64,000 nt of DNA from Amycolatopsis sp. NBRC 101858 (GTDB lineage: Bacteria > Actinomycetota > Actinomycetes > Mycobacteriales > Pseudonocardiaceae), in NCBI RefSeq assembly GCF_030269325.1, contig NZ_BSTD01000001.1:2000681-2064680 (forward strand), given 5' to 3'. Below the pieces are notes generated by a model. The model worked only from the letters and a program-made list of their open reading frames with translations. It was not told the DNA's origin and did not search any database. Below, piece after piece: positions 39,389 to 47,848 of this stretch. Numbering within the stretch: position 1 is the first letter of the stretch; every line of letters begins with the position of its first letter. A program made the translations under genes and the position numbers.

Positions 39389-39871
39389 TCAGAGCTCGTC
39401 CAGGAGCTTGGCGAACTCGCTGCCGAACCCGACGCGCTGCGCGATCATCTGCAGCTGTTCGTCCGGGTACAGGTCGACCTCGCCGACGATGACCTCCAGC
39501 TCCGGCCCCGGCAGCCCGATGTCCGCGAGAATCGACAGGTCGCCCTCGGGCCAGACGGAGTCGTCCTCTTCGTCCGGTGGATCGACGCGCAGGACGTCGA
39601 GGACGTCCGCCGCGATGTCGTAGTCCAATGCCGCCGCCGCGTCCGAGAGCAGCAACGACGGCCCGCGCGGACTCGGCCGGACGATGACGAAGAACTCGTC
39701 GTCGACCGCCAGCAGCCCGAAGGATGCACCGGTGGAACGTAGTTTGCCCAGTTCTGTGATCGCCGCGTCGAGCTCGGTCAACGCCCCCGGGTCGAGCGCG
39801 CTGCACCGCCACCGACCGTCTTCCCGGACCACGGCTACCGCGAAGCCCGTGACCGGCTCATCCACCGCCAT
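39389..39871 (-). CDS. tRNA adenosine deaminase-associated protein
   Basis: This 160-residue acidic protein is of the family found next to tadA in Actinobacteria (TadA-associated). Typical wording is GFAVAVVREDGRWRC, FGLLAVDDEFFVIVRP, LLLSDAAAALDYDIA and VGEVDLYPDEQL-MIAQRVGFG. It presumably interacts with or regulates TadA, but no catalytic motif is seen. It lies immediately upstream of tadA on the same strand and is probably co-transcribed. Confidence 0.88.
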   Translation of the reverse strand: MAVDEPVTGFAVAVVREDGRWRCSALDPGALTELDAAITELGKLRSTGASFGLLAVDDEFFVIVRPSPRGPSLLLSDAAAALDYDIAADVLDVLRVDPPDEEDDSVWPEGDLSILADIGLPGPELEVIVGEVDLYPDEQLQMIAQRVGFGSEFAKLLDEL

Positions 39872-39948
39872 GCGCACACCGTATTCCGCCGGTCGACCGA
39901 ACGCACGCACGGTGCACCCGAAGCGCCGCATGGGGCACTATCGGGAGC

Positions 39949-41178
39949 ATGACCGGCCCCACTGACCTGCCCACGCTGCCCGGCACGCCGTTCGCCGGCC
40001 TCCTCGACGACGCGCGGGCGCTGCAAGACCGCACGGTCGCCCTCCGGCGTGCCGTGCACCGCCACCCGGAACAAGGGCTCCACCTCCCGCGCACCCAGGC
40101 GGCGATCCGCGAAGCCCTCGCCGGCCTGCCGCTGGAGATCACCGAAGGCAAGGCCACGACGTCGCTGACGGCCGTCCTGCGCGGCGCGCGGCCCGGCCCG
40201 GCGGTGCTGCTGCGCGGCGACATGGACGCGCTGCCGCTGACCGAGGAAACCGGGCTGGACTTCGCGTCCGAGGACGAGGAGTCGATGCACGCGTGCGGGC
40301 ACGACACGCACGTCGCGATGCTGGCGTCGGCCGCCCGGCTGCTCGCCGAGCGCAAGGACCAGCTGGCCGGCTCGGTCGTCTTCATGTTCCAGCCGGGCGA
40401 GGAGGGGCACCACGGCGCCCGGTTCATGATCCACGAGGGCGTGCTCGACGCCGCCGGGACGCGGGTCGAGCGCGCGTTCGGCGTGCACATCCTCGCCAAC
40501 CTGCGCAGCGGGCTGCTGTCGGTCCGGCCGGGCCCGCAGATGGCGTCGGCGGACTCGTTCTCGGTGCTCGTCACCGGCAAGGGCGGCCACGGCTCCGCGC
40601 CGCAGCACACGATCGACCCGGTGCCGGCGGCCGCGGCGATGGTCGGCGCCCTGCACACGATGATCACGCGCCGGGTCAGCGTGTTCGACCCGGCGGTGCT
40701 CTCGGTGACGCGGATCCAGGCCGGCACCACGACGAACATCATCCCGGAGACCGCCGAGCTGCAGGGCACGATCCGCACGCTGTCCGAGCAGACGCGCGCG
40801 CTGGTCCGCGCCGAGCTGCCGAAGGTGTGCGAGCAGGTCGGCGCGGCGTACGGCTGCCGCGTCATCGCCGATGTCGAGCCGGGCTACCCGGTGACGGTCA
40901 ACGACGACCGCGTCGCCGCCGAAGTCCTGACGCTCGGGGAGGCCGTGCTCGGCCAGGAGAACGTCGAGCTGATGGCGGACCCGCTGATGGGTGCCGAGGA
41001 CTTTTCCTACGTCCTGCAACGCGTTCAGGGCGCGTACGCGTTCCTGGGCGCGTGCCCGCCCGGCGTCGACCCGGCCGAGGCGGCCGCGAACCACTCCAAC
41101 CGCGTGCTCTTCGACGAGGACGCGATGCCGAGCGGGGTCGCGATGCTCGCCGCGTTCGCGCTGGACGCCCTGCGTTAG
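39949..41178 (+). CDS. M20-family amidohydrolase/peptidase
   Basis: This 409-residue metal-dependent hydrolase is of the M20D branch (IAA-amino acid hydrolase/N-acyl amidohydrolase type). The metal and catalytic motifs are LLRGDMDALPL, MHACGHDTH, MFQPGEEGHHGARFMI and a C-terminal GAEDFSYV; the dimerisation insert lies at about 190-300. It cleaves an N-acyl or amide bond of an amino-acid conjugate; the substrate is unknown. The stop codon overlaps the convergent phospholipase C stop by 4 bp (TTAG). Confidence 0.92.
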   Translation: MTGPTDLPTLPGTPFAGLLDDARALQDRTVALRRAVHRHPEQGLHLPRTQAAIREALAGLPLEITEGKATTSLTAVLRGARPGPAVLLRGDMDALPLTEETGLDFASEDEESMHACGHDTHVAMLASAARLLAERKDQLAGSVVFMFQPGEEGHHGARFMIHEGVLDAAGTRVERAFGVHILANLRSGLLSVRPGPQMASADSFSVLVTGKGGHGSAPQHTIDPVPAAAAMVGALHTMITRRVSVFDPAVLSVTRIQAGTTTNIIPETAELQGTIRTLSEQTRALVRAELPKVCEQVGAAYGCRVIADVEPGYPVTVNDDRVAAEVLTLGEAVLGQENVELMADPLMGAEDFSYVLQRVQGAYAFLGACPPGVDPAEAAANHSNRVLFDEDAMPSGVAMLAAFALDALR

Positions 41179-43121
41179 GGCCCGGTCCGCGACGGGCGGC
41201 CGTCCTCGAGGTGCCCGGCGAAGCGGCGACGCCACCCGGGCGCCTCGAAAGTGACGTCGTACCAGCCGTTCTTCGCCGGTACCGGGAAGTCGTGCGAGGT
41301 TTCCGGTGCGATCGTGACGTCGTTCAGCACGACCGGCGCCGGGCCGCTGTTGGTCACCGTGACGCGCAACGCGGGCGCCGGCGTGAACGTGACGGCGGCG
41401 TCGAGGCCCGCCTTTCCGGAGGCCTCGACGACGAACCCGTTCGGGCCGTGGATCGCGATGTCGTACGACTCGGTGTACGGGACTTCCCCCGTCAGCTCGC
41501 TCTTCGGGCCGACGTCGAAGCGTTGTGACGCTCCGCCCGCGTGGTAGGCGTACGCGGCCAGCTGCAGGGTCTGCGTCCCGTAGTTGGCCAGGTGCAGCTT
41601 CAGCGCGCCCGGCCCGGCTGTGGCCCAGGCGACCGGCTGGTACGGCAGTGGGCGCGCCTTCGCCGTGCCGGGGTCCTGCACGAGGGCACCCGGCCCGAGC
41701 CCGGGCTTCGGGAGCCGGGACTGCGTCCGGTCGGCTTCGGCGCGCAACGCGTCCGCGTCCGGCAGCAGCGGGATCGTCGTGTCGTGCGCGCGGAAGTCGA
41801 AACAGCTGGTCAGATCGCCGCAGATGGCGCGGCGCCAGGCCGAGATGTTCGGCTCGCGCACCCCGGTCCACGTCTCGAGGAAGCGCAGCACCGACGTGTG
41901 GTCGAAGACCTGCGAGTTCACCCAGCCACCGCGGCTCCACGGCGAGACGACGGTCATCGGCACGCGCGGCCCCAGCCCGATCGGCAGCGGGGCGCCGGAC
42001 GCCCCGCCCCGCTCCGGACGGTTCCCCGGCAGGTACTCGCCCGGGGTCCCGGGTGGTGGCGTCGGCGGGACGACGTGGTCGAAGAAGCCGTCGTTTTCGT
42101 CGTAGTTGAGGAAGACGACGGTCGATTCCCACAGTTCCGGATTGTCCCACAACGCTTTCAGCATCCGCTGGATGTAGGAGGCACCGTCGACCGGCCGGGC
42201 GGCGGGGTGCTCGCAGTAGCCGTACGGGGCCACGACCCACGACACCGCGGGCAGCGTCCCGGCCGCGCAGTCGGCGAGGAACTCGGCCAGGACGTGGTCG
42301 AGGTCCTTGCCCTTGCCGGAATCGGGCAGCAGCTTCTTGCGCAGGTTCCCGCGTTCGGCCAGCCGCTGCTTCACCGGGTCCATCGAGTACAGCGCGTCGT
42401 GGAAGTTCTTGAAGAGCCACAGCGGGTTGTCGCCGTAGTCACCGGCGAAGTGCTCAGGGACGCCGCGCTCTTCGTCGTTCGCGTAGATCCGCCACGTGAT
42501 CCCGGCGGACTCGAGCCGTTCCGGGTACGTCGTCCAGCGGAACGACGGCTCGTAGTCGGGGAAGTTGTGCGTGACCGGGCCGCCGGCGACGCCGTCCGGG
42601 TCGATCGTGCCGGTCCAGTGGAACAGCCGGTTCGGCTGCGTCGGGCCCTGGATCGAGCAGAAGTAGTGGTCGCACAGCGTGAACGCACCCGCCAGCGCGT
42701 GCTGGAACGGGATGTCGTCGCGCGTGAAGTACCCCATCGTCATGGGGCTCTTCGCGGCGACCCAGGCGTCGTACGCGCCGCCGTTCCACGCGCGGTGGGT
42801 GCTGTTCCAGTCGTGCGGCAGCTCGCCGAGGTCCTGGCCGTCCACAACGGACGTGTCGACCCGGAACGGCAGCACCGGCGCACCCTTGCCGCGCTGGCGG
42901 AAGACGTCGCGAAGGGCCGCGCGGTCGCCGAAGCCGCGCACGCCGGCCATCGTGCCGTAGTAGTGGTCGAACGATCGGTTCTCCTGCATCAGCACCACGA
43001 CGTGGCGGACGTCGTCGATCGTCCCCTTCCGCGCCGGTGCGGCGCACGAGGCCGTCAACGAGCCGGCGACCGTGGCCGCGGCGGCGCCGCCGAGCACCGT
43101 GCGCCGGCGGATCCGGCCCAT
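41175..43121 (-). CDS. Tat-exported phospholipase C (phosphocholine-specific type)
   Basis: The protein has 648 residues. The signal peptide has twin arginines (RIRRRTVLGGAAAATVAG) followed by a Cys, as in Tat-exported proteins. The phosphoesterase domain has the active-site segment HVVVLMQENRSFDHYYGTM, then THRAWNGG, YFTRDDIPF, CDHYFCSIQGPTQPNR and NYDENDGFFDHV-PP. The C-terminal about 170 residues are two beta domains of the PLC/DUF756 type. It cleaves phosphatidylcholine or sphingomyelin-like lipids outside the cell, and is relevant to phosphate or lipid scavenging. Confidence 0.94.
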   Translation of the reverse strand: MGRIRRRTVLGGAAAATVAGSLTASCAAPARKGTIDDVRHVVVLMQENRSFDHYYGTMAGVRGFGDRAALRDVFRQRGKGAPVLPFRVDTSVVDGQDLGELPHDWNSTHRAWNGGAYDAWVAAKSPMTMGYFTRDDIPFQHALAGAFTLCDHYFCSIQGPTQPNRLFHWTGTIDPDGVAGGPVTHNFPDYEPSFRWTTYPERLESAGITWRIYANDEERGVPEHFAGDYGDNPLWLFKNFHDALYSMDPVKQRLAERGNLRKKLLPDSGKGKDLDHVLAEFLADCAAGTLPAVSWVVAPYGYCEHPAARPVDGASYIQRMLKALWDNPELWESTVVFLNYDENDGFFDHVVPPTPPPGTPGEYLPGNRPERGGASGAPLPIGLGPRVPMTVVSPWSRGGWVNSQVFDHTSVLRFLETWTGVREPNISAWRRAICGDLTSCFDFRAHDTTIPLLPDADALRAEADRTQSRLPKPGLGPGALVQDPGTAKARPLPYQPVAWATAGPGALKLHLANYGTQTLQLAAYAYHAGGASQRFDVGPKSELTGEVPYTESYDIAIHGPNGFVVEASGKAGLDAAVTFTPAPALRVTVTNSGPAPVVLNDVTIAPETSHDFPVPAKNGWYDVTFEAPGWRRRFAGHLEDGRPSRTGP

Positions 43122-43189
43122 TCTGCCTCCTCATCCCCACGTCAGCGGCCTGGCGAGGGGTACGTTCTCCGCCGAGAGAGGTGGTACCC

Positions 43190-43567
43190 ATGCTCGATTC
43201 AGCGGATCTGGTCGCCTTCGCACCGTCGACCGACCTGGAGCGCTCACGTGCCTTCTACACGGACGTCGCCGGGCTCGAGTTCATCGAGCAAACCCCCTTC
43301 GCGTGCGTGTTCCGCAGTGGCGCGACGATGCTGCGCGTCACCGCCGTCGCCGAATTCACGCCGCAGCCGTTCACGGTGCTCGGCTGGGCGGTCGCCGACA
43401 TCCGGGTGGCGGTGGCCGAGCTGCGCGGCCGGGGCGTGGAGTTCCTCACGTTCGACACGCTGCCACAGGACACCGACAAAATCTGGACCACGCCCGGCGG
43501 GCGGATCGCCTGGTTCCGCGACCCGGACGGCAACGTGCTGTCCCTGACCGAGTTCACTGGCAATTAA
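43190..43567 (+). CDS. VOC/glyoxalase-like protein
   Basis: This 125-residue vicinal-oxygen-chelate fold protein reads DLVAFAPSTDLERSRAFYTDVAGLEF, then TVLGWAVADIRVAVAELRGRGVEF and IAWFRDPDGNVLSLTEF. The usual first metal His is replaced (FAPSTD), so metal binding may be partial; the final E in LTEF is present. A drug-binding or lyase role cannot be told apart. GAGAGAGGTGG precedes the ATG. It is divergent from phospholipase C. Confidence 0.88.
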   Translation: MLDSADLVAFAPSTDLERSRAFYTDVAGLEFIEQTPFACVFRSGATMLRVTAVAEFTPQPFTVLGWAVADIRVAVAELRGRGVEFLTFDTLPQDTDKIWTTPGGRIAWFRDPDGNVLSLTEFTGN

Positions 43568-43592
43568 ACAACAGTGTTGATTTAATGGACGG

Positions 43593-44060
43593 ATGACCGA
43601 CGCCGATCGCCTCGCCCAGCTCGCTGACCAGGAAGAACGTCTCCAGTTCACGAAGTTCGACAACGAGACGGCGCTGGCGCTGGGCGCCCAGCTGCTGGCC
43701 GTGGCGCGCGAGCGCGGGCTGCCGGTGACGATCTCGGTCCGCCGCAACGGCCAGCGCCTCTTCCACGCGGCGCTGCCGGGGACGTCGGCCGACAACGACG
43801 CGTGGATCGACCGCAAGAGCCGCGTCGTGGACCGCTACGGCCACAGCTCCTTCCTGGTCGGCACGCAGTTCCGCGCGAAGGGCAGCTCGTTCGAGGAGGA
43901 CTCCCGCCTGAACCCGGACGAATACGCGGCCCACGGCGGCGTCTTCCCGGTGCTGGTGCGCGGCGTGGGTCCGGTGGGGACGGTGGGGGTCTCGGGACTT
44001 CCGCAGGCCGACGACCACGCGTTCGTCGTCGAGCAGCTGGAGCTGTTCCTGGCTTCCTGA
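43593..44060 (+). CDS. UPF0303/HbpS-like haem-degrading-type protein
   Basis: The protein has 155 residues. The UPF0303 pattern runs throughout: LQFTKFDNETALALGAQLL, LPVTISVRRNGQRLFHAAL, NDAWIDRKSRVVDRYGHSSFLVG, and GGVFPVLVRGVGPVGTVGVSGLPQ-DDHAFVV. Relatives such as HbpS and GlcG-like proteins bind haem or small organic acids. It starts 25 bp after the VOC-protein gene. The precise role is unknown. Confidence 0.87.
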   Translation: MTDADRLAQLADQEERLQFTKFDNETALALGAQLLAVARERGLPVTISVRRNGQRLFHAALPGTSADNDAWIDRKSRVVDRYGHSSFLVGTQFRAKGSSFEEDSRLNPDEYAAHGGVFPVLVRGVGPVGTVGVSGLPQADDHAFVVEQLELFLAS

Positions 44061-44121
44061 CGCTGTCGATCCGGCGCCTCCCCGGGTGACGTACTGGTAC
44101 ACGGCATCCGAGGAGGCACCG

Positions 44122-44745
44122 ATGAGCAAGCTGATCGCCACGACGTTCCTGAGCCTGGACGGCGTCTACCAAGGCCCTGGCGGCACCGAAGAGGACCCGT
44201 CCGGCGGCTTCGACCTGGGCGGCTGGGTGACGCCGTTCTACGAGGAGGGCATGGCGGAGCTCGCCGAGGAGTGGATCGCCCGGGCGGGCGCGTTCCTTCT
44301 CGGCCGCCGGACGCACGACATCTTCGCCGCGCACTGGCCGAAGGTCACCGACCCCGCCGACCCGCTGGCCTCCCGGCTCAACGGCCTGCCGAAGTACGTG
44401 GTTTCGCGGACGCTGACGGACTCTCCCTGGTCGGGCACGTCGATAGTGGACGGCGACGTCGTCGAGGCCGTCCGGGACCTCAAGTCCCGGCCGGGCGACG
44501 AGATCCAGGTCCACGGAAGTGGCGAGCTGCTGCAGACGCTGATCGCGCACGACCTCGTCGACGAGTACCGGCTGTGGCTGTTCCCGGTCGTGCTGGGCAA
44601 GGGGCGGCAGCTGTTCCCGGCCGGGGTGGTGCCGAAGAAGTTCGAGCACGTCGAAAGCCGGCGCACCGCCGCGGGTGTCACCGTGCTCGTGCTGCGGCCG
44701 GCCGGGAAGCCGGACCACGACACGTTCCGGCTCGTGGCGGAATAG
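44122..44745 (+). CDS. Dihydrofolate-reductase-like (RibD C-terminal) protein
   Basis: This 207-residue protein has the DHFR/RibD fold: KLIATTFLSLDGVYQGPGG, FLLGRRTHDIFAAHWP, YVVSRTLTDSPWSGTSIVDGD, IQVHGSGELLQTLIAHDLVDEYRLWLFPVVLGKG and LFPAG. The NADPH-binding and fold motifs are clear, but this group is not true folate DHFR and its substrate is unknown. GAGGAGG precedes the ATG. It ends just 29 bp before the start of the threonine leader peptide, without an obvious terminator between. Confidence 0.9.
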   Translation: MSKLIATTFLSLDGVYQGPGGTEEDPSGGFDLGGWVTPFYEEGMAELAEEWIARAGAFLLGRRTHDIFAAHWPKVTDPADPLASRLNGLPKYVVSRTLTDSPWSGTSIVDGDVVEAVRDLKSRPGDEIQVHGSGELLQTLIAHDLVDEYRLWLFPVVLGKGRQLFPAGVVPKKFEHVESRRTAAGVTVLVLRPAGKPDHDTFRLVAE

Positions 44746-44774
44746 CGCTGGACGGTCCTGCTACCGTCGAAAAC

Positions 44775-44825
44775 ATGCAGCGCGCAGCGAACACGACGAC
44801 GCCGGAAAGTGTCCCGGCGCGCTGA
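44775..44825 (+). CDS. Threonine-rich leader peptide (attenuator)
   Basis: This is a 17-codon frame: MQRAANTTTPESVPAR. It has three consecutive threonine codons (ACG ACG ACG at 44793-44801), ends 11 bases before an intrinsic terminator, and lies 80 bp upstream of a threonyl-tRNA synthetase-like gene. This is the layout of a ribosome-mediated attenuator: stalling at the Thr codons when charged tRNA-Thr is scarce would prevent terminator formation. No strong ribosome site is visible (GTCGAAAAC upstream), so translation is not proven. I identify this by sequence logic, not by a known family. Confidence 0.72.
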   Translation: MQRAANTTTPESVPAR

Positions 44826-44836
44826 ACCATGCTCAC

Positions 44837-44864
44837 GAAGCCCGGGGCGATCGCCCCGGGCTTC
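44837..44864 (+). terminator. Attenuator terminator before the ThrRS-like gene
   Basis: GAAGCCCGGGGC-GATC-GCCCCGGGCTTC has a perfect 12-bp stem, followed by GTCTTGT. An earlier stem CGCCGG (44800-44805)/CCGGCG (44814-44819) overlaps the end of the leader peptide coding region and its Thr codons. It could act as a pause or alternative structure. Confidence 0.85.
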
Positions 44865-44905
44865 GTCTTGTGGCCGATCGCCTCGCCGTCCACGAGGAGT
44901 CCACA

Positions 44906-46135
44906 ATGCACGATCACCGCAAGCTCGGCCGTGAGCTCGGCCTGTTCGACACCGACCCGCTCATCGGCGCGGGCCTGCCCTACTGGCTGCCCGACGGCGC
45001 GATCGTCCGCCACAGCCTCGAGGAGTACGTCCGCGGCCTGGAACGGCGCGCGGGGTACCGGCACGTCCATTCGCCGGTGCTCGGCAAACGCGAGCTGTAC
45101 GAGATCTCCGGGCACTGGGCGCACTACCGCGACGACATGTACCCGCCGATGGACGTCGGCGGCGAGCAGCTCGTGCTGCGGCCGAGCCTCTGCCCGCACC
45201 ACGCGCTGATCTACCGTTCGCGCGGCCGCAGCTACCGCGAACTTCCGTTGCGCATCGCGGAAATCGGCGGGATGTACCGCAGTGAACTGTCCGGCGTGCT
45301 CGGCGGGCTGAGCCGCGTGCGCGCGATCCAGCTCAACGACGCGCACATCTTCTGCACCCCCGAGCAGGTCGAAGCCGAGGCGGCCGCCGCGCTGGCCCTG
45401 ATCCGGCAGGCTTACGACGCGCTGGGCATCAGCCCGGCGCGCTACCGGCTTTCGCTTCCCGGCCCCGGCGGGAAGTACGTCGACGGCGACTGGGACGGCG
45501 CCGTGGACATCCTGCGCTCGGTCCTCGGCGGGCTTCCGTACGACGCCGTCGAGGGCGAAGCGGCCTTCTACGGGCCGAAGATCGACGTCCAGGTCGTCGA
45601 CAGCGCTGGCCGTGAATCGACCCTGTCCACCGTCCAGATCGACTTCCACCAGCCCGCCCAGTTCGGCCTCGAGTACGTCGGCGCGGACGCCGCGAAACAC
45701 CGGCCGGTCATGGTGCACCGCAGCATCATCGGCAGCGTCGAACGCGCGGTGGCGCAGCTCGTCGAGGTCCACGGCGGTGCGTTCCCGGCCTGGCTGGCGC
45801 CGGTTCAGCTGCGACTGCTGCCGCTGTCCGCCGCCGAACTGCCGTACGCGCAGGCGATCCTCGACCGGTGCGACGACCTGCGCGCCGAGATCGCACCGGA
45901 AGGCAGCCTCGGCGCCCGGATCCGGGACGGGCGGCTGGTGCCGTACCAGGCCGTGCTCGGCCCGCAGGAGGTCGCCGCGGGGCAGCTTTCCCTCCGGCTG
46001 CGCGACGGGAGCCGGGTCGACGCGCAGCCGGTGGAGGCCGCGCTGGCATCGATCCTGGAGGCAGTCAGGCCGCCATGGCCTCGGCCAGCCAGTCGAAGGC
46101 GGGAGCCAGGCTTTCCGGTGCCGCCCAGCCGTTGA
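44906..46135 (+). CDS. Short threonyl-tRNA synthetase paralogue without editing domain
   Basis: This 409-residue class II synthetase charges tRNA-Thr. The catalytic core starts almost at residue 1. Standard ThrRS has about 640-690 residues, so the TGS and editing domains are missing. Zinc ligands are conserved: Cys96 (LRPSLCPHH), His147 (QLNDAHIF), His271 (RPVMVHRSI). Motif 2 region PLRIAEIGGMYRSE and motif 3 region HRSIIGSVERAVA are present. The anticodon-binding domain (about 290-409) has VPYQAVLGPQE. The ribosome site is GAGGAG. The last about 23 codons run antisense into the MerR gene. Without editing it would rely on another protein to clear Ser-tRNA-Thr. It may be an inhibitor-resistant copy. 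Confidence 0.88.
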   Translation: MHDHRKLGRELGLFDTDPLIGAGLPYWLPDGAIVRHSLEEYVRGLERRAGYRHVHSPVLGKRELYEISGHWAHYRDDMYPPMDVGGEQLVLRPSLCPHHALIYRSRGRSYRELPLRIAEIGGMYRSELSGVLGGLSRVRAIQLNDAHIFCTPEQVEAEAAAALALIRQAYDALGISPARYRLSLPGPGGKYVDGDWDGAVDILRSVLGGLPYDAVEGEAAFYGPKIDVQVVDSAGRESTLSTVQIDFHQPAQFGLEYVGADAAKHRPVMVHRSIIGSVERAVAQLVEVHGGAFPAWLAPVQLRLLPLSAAELPYAQAILDRCDDLRAEIAPEGSLGARIRDGRLVPYQAVLGPQEVAAGQLSLRLRDGSRVDAQPVEAALASILEAVRPPWPRPASRRREPGFPVPPSR

Positions 46136-46907
46136 TCACCCCCAATAGCTGCAGGTACCGCTCACGGCGCGGATCGCTGACCACGCCGAGCCATTCCCGG
46201 AGCTCGCCGGGATCGCGCCCCAGCCCGTCCACGATCGCCTTCGCCGCCGGGGACTTCGGCACGATCCCGGCCGCGACGGCCGGGGTGACGGCGTCCCGCA
46301 CCTCGGCCGCCAGGTCACGACGCAACCCGGCTTCGTGACCGTCCGCGAGCCGGCGCAGGTTCGCGCGGAACTCCGTGTCCCGCATCAGCGCAGCCAGCTC
46401 GAGCCACGCCTCGGCCTGCTCGGGGCTGGGGTCCTCGGGCAGGTCCGGGGTCAGGGTCCGGGCGATCCCCGCCAGCTCGGGACGATCGCCCAAGGCATCG
46501 GCGAGGAAGTCACCGATCAAGCACTGCCGCTCCACTTCGGACAGCAGGGCCCGCTGGTGCGACAGACTCGTTTCGCCAGGGGACGAGCCGCGATCCACCA
46601 CTGCGTTCAGCACCTCCCTTCGCCGGCGCAGAACGCCGATCTGCACCTCCGCCGCCGCGGCGTGCTCCACCGCCACCTCCGCGATGGTGGTCTCGCCGTC
46701 GACCACCCGGCGGATCGTGGCGAGGTCGACACCGAGATCGCGGAGGACCCGGATGACGTCGAGCCGGGCGAGCGCGGCGTCGTCGTAACGGCGCTGGCCC
46801 GCGGTGTTGCGCCCGGACGGCGGCACGAGGCCGCGATCCGAGTAGAACCGGACGGCCTTGACCGTCAGCCTGGTCCGGTGGGCGAGTTCGCCGATCGAAT
46901 ACCGCAT
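46065..46907 (-). CDS. MerR-family regulator with TipA-S-like effector region
   Basis: The protein has 280 residues. An N-terminal winged helix (MRYSIGELAHRTRLTVKAVRFYSDRGLVPPSGRN) precedes the MerR dimerisation coil (LRDLGVDLATIRRVVDGE ... LRRRREVLNAVVDRG). A long helical C-terminal domain (about 120-280) contains no metal-binding Cys cluster, so it probably binds an organic ligand. ATG 46907 is the standard MerR start. The 3' end overlaps the 3' end of the ThrRS-like gene by 71 bp in antisense. Confidence 0.9.
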   Translation of the reverse strand: MRYSIGELAHRTRLTVKAVRFYSDRGLVPPSGRNTAGQRRYDDAALARLDVIRVLRDLGVDLATIRRVVDGETTIAEVAVEHAAAAEVQIGVLRRRREVLNAVVDRGSSPGETSLSHQRALLSEVERQCLIGDFLADALGDRPELAGIARTLTPDLPEDPSPEQAEAWLELAALMRDTEFRANLRRLADGHEAGLRRDLAAEVRDAVTPAVAAGIVPKSPAAKAIVDGLGRDPGELREWLGVVSDPRRERYLQLLGVINGWAAPESLAPAFDWLAEAMAA

Positions 46908-46968
46908 GCCGCCAGCGTGGCAGCTCCCCTCGGGGGAGGCGCAAGACCTGCGGGTTCGCTCGATCGTG

Positions 46969-47015
46969 TCGATCATATGTTCGACGTTTCGCGGTAAAGT
47001 CGATCACATGAGCGA
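46969..47015. promoter_or_regulatory. Repeated TCGATCA sites upstream of the MerR gene
   Basis: TCGATCATATGTTCGA (46969-46984) and TCGATCACATGAGCGA (47000-47015) are direct repeats 31 bp apart. The first is also a near-palindrome (GTCGA-N8-TCGAC). The second overlaps an ATG that opens only a 12-codon frame. They are candidate MerR sites, or a relic of a lost plus-strand gene start. Confidence 0.4.
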
Positions 47016-47020
47016 ACGGC

Positions 47021-47848
47021 CTAGGTCTCCTCCCGGATCCGGGTGACCAGCTGGGTCGGGTTCACGAACCGCAACGCGACGAGAAGGAGCACGAGCATGG
47101 AGGCGGTGTAGATGGTCGCCATCGCGTCGACCGACTGGTTGGCCCGGATGCCCGCGGCGAACACGGAGTTGTAGAGCGCCACGACGAGGGTCGTCGAGTC
47201 CGGGCCGGCGGTGAGGAACGTCAGCTCGAACATGCCGACCGTCCGGACGAGCACGAGGATCGAGGCGGCCAGGATCCCCGGCAGCAGCAGCGGGCCGAGG
47301 ATCCGGGTGAACACGGAGACCGTGCGGGCGCCGGACATGCGCGCGGCGGCTTCGATCTTCGGGTCGATCTGCTCGATGAACGGCGTCATGGTCAGCACGA
47401 CGAACGGCACCGACGGCACCAGGTTCGCCAGGATCACGCCGGTGGTGGTGCCGGCCAGGTGGAACTTGTAGAGCACGGTGGCCAGCGGGATGCCGTAGGT
47501 GATGGGAGGGATCAGGATCGGCAGCACGAACAGCAGCATCACCAGGCGCTTGCCGGGGAACGAGCGGCGGGCCAGGGCGTAGGCGGCCGGGACGCCGACC
47601 GCCACCGACACGGCGATCACCACCAGGGCGACGATCGCCGTGGTGAGGAGGACGTCGGACAGGCCGAACTCGCGCCAGGCGTCGGCGTACCAGTGGGTGG
47701 TGAAGCCGTCCGGGAGCCAGGTGCCGAACCACTGCCTGCCGAACGAGTCGACGACCACCGAGAGCACGACGCCGGCGAGGTTGACGAAGAAGAACACGAC
47801 GATGGCCCAGACGACCCAACGTCCGGGACGCGCGACCCAACCGGTCAT
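47021..47848 (-). CDS. ABC transporter permease (second subunit)
   Basis: This 275-residue inner-membrane permease of the binding-protein-dependent (PotC/ThiP-like) group has six hydrophobic helices. The EAA loop reads EAAARMSGARTVSVFTRILGPLLLPG (E-A-A-x3-G). Its start overlaps the stop of the first permease as ATGA. It forms the membrane channel with the other permease for the substrate captured by the lipoprotein encoded upstream. It is the last gene of the operon. Confidence 0.93.
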   Translation of the reverse strand: MTGWVARPGRWVVWAIVVFFFVNLAGVVLSVVVDSFGRQWFGTWLPDGFTTHWYADAWREFGLSDVLLTTAIVALVVIAVSVAVGVPAAYALARRSFPGKRLVMLLFVLPILIPPITYGIPLATVLYKFHLAGTTTGVILANLVPSVPFVVLTMTPFIEQIDPKIEAAARMSGARTVSVFTRILGPLLLPGILAASILVLVRTVGMFELTFLTAGPDSTTLVVALYNSVFAAGIRANQSVDAMATIYTASMLVLLLVALRFVNPTQLVTRIREET

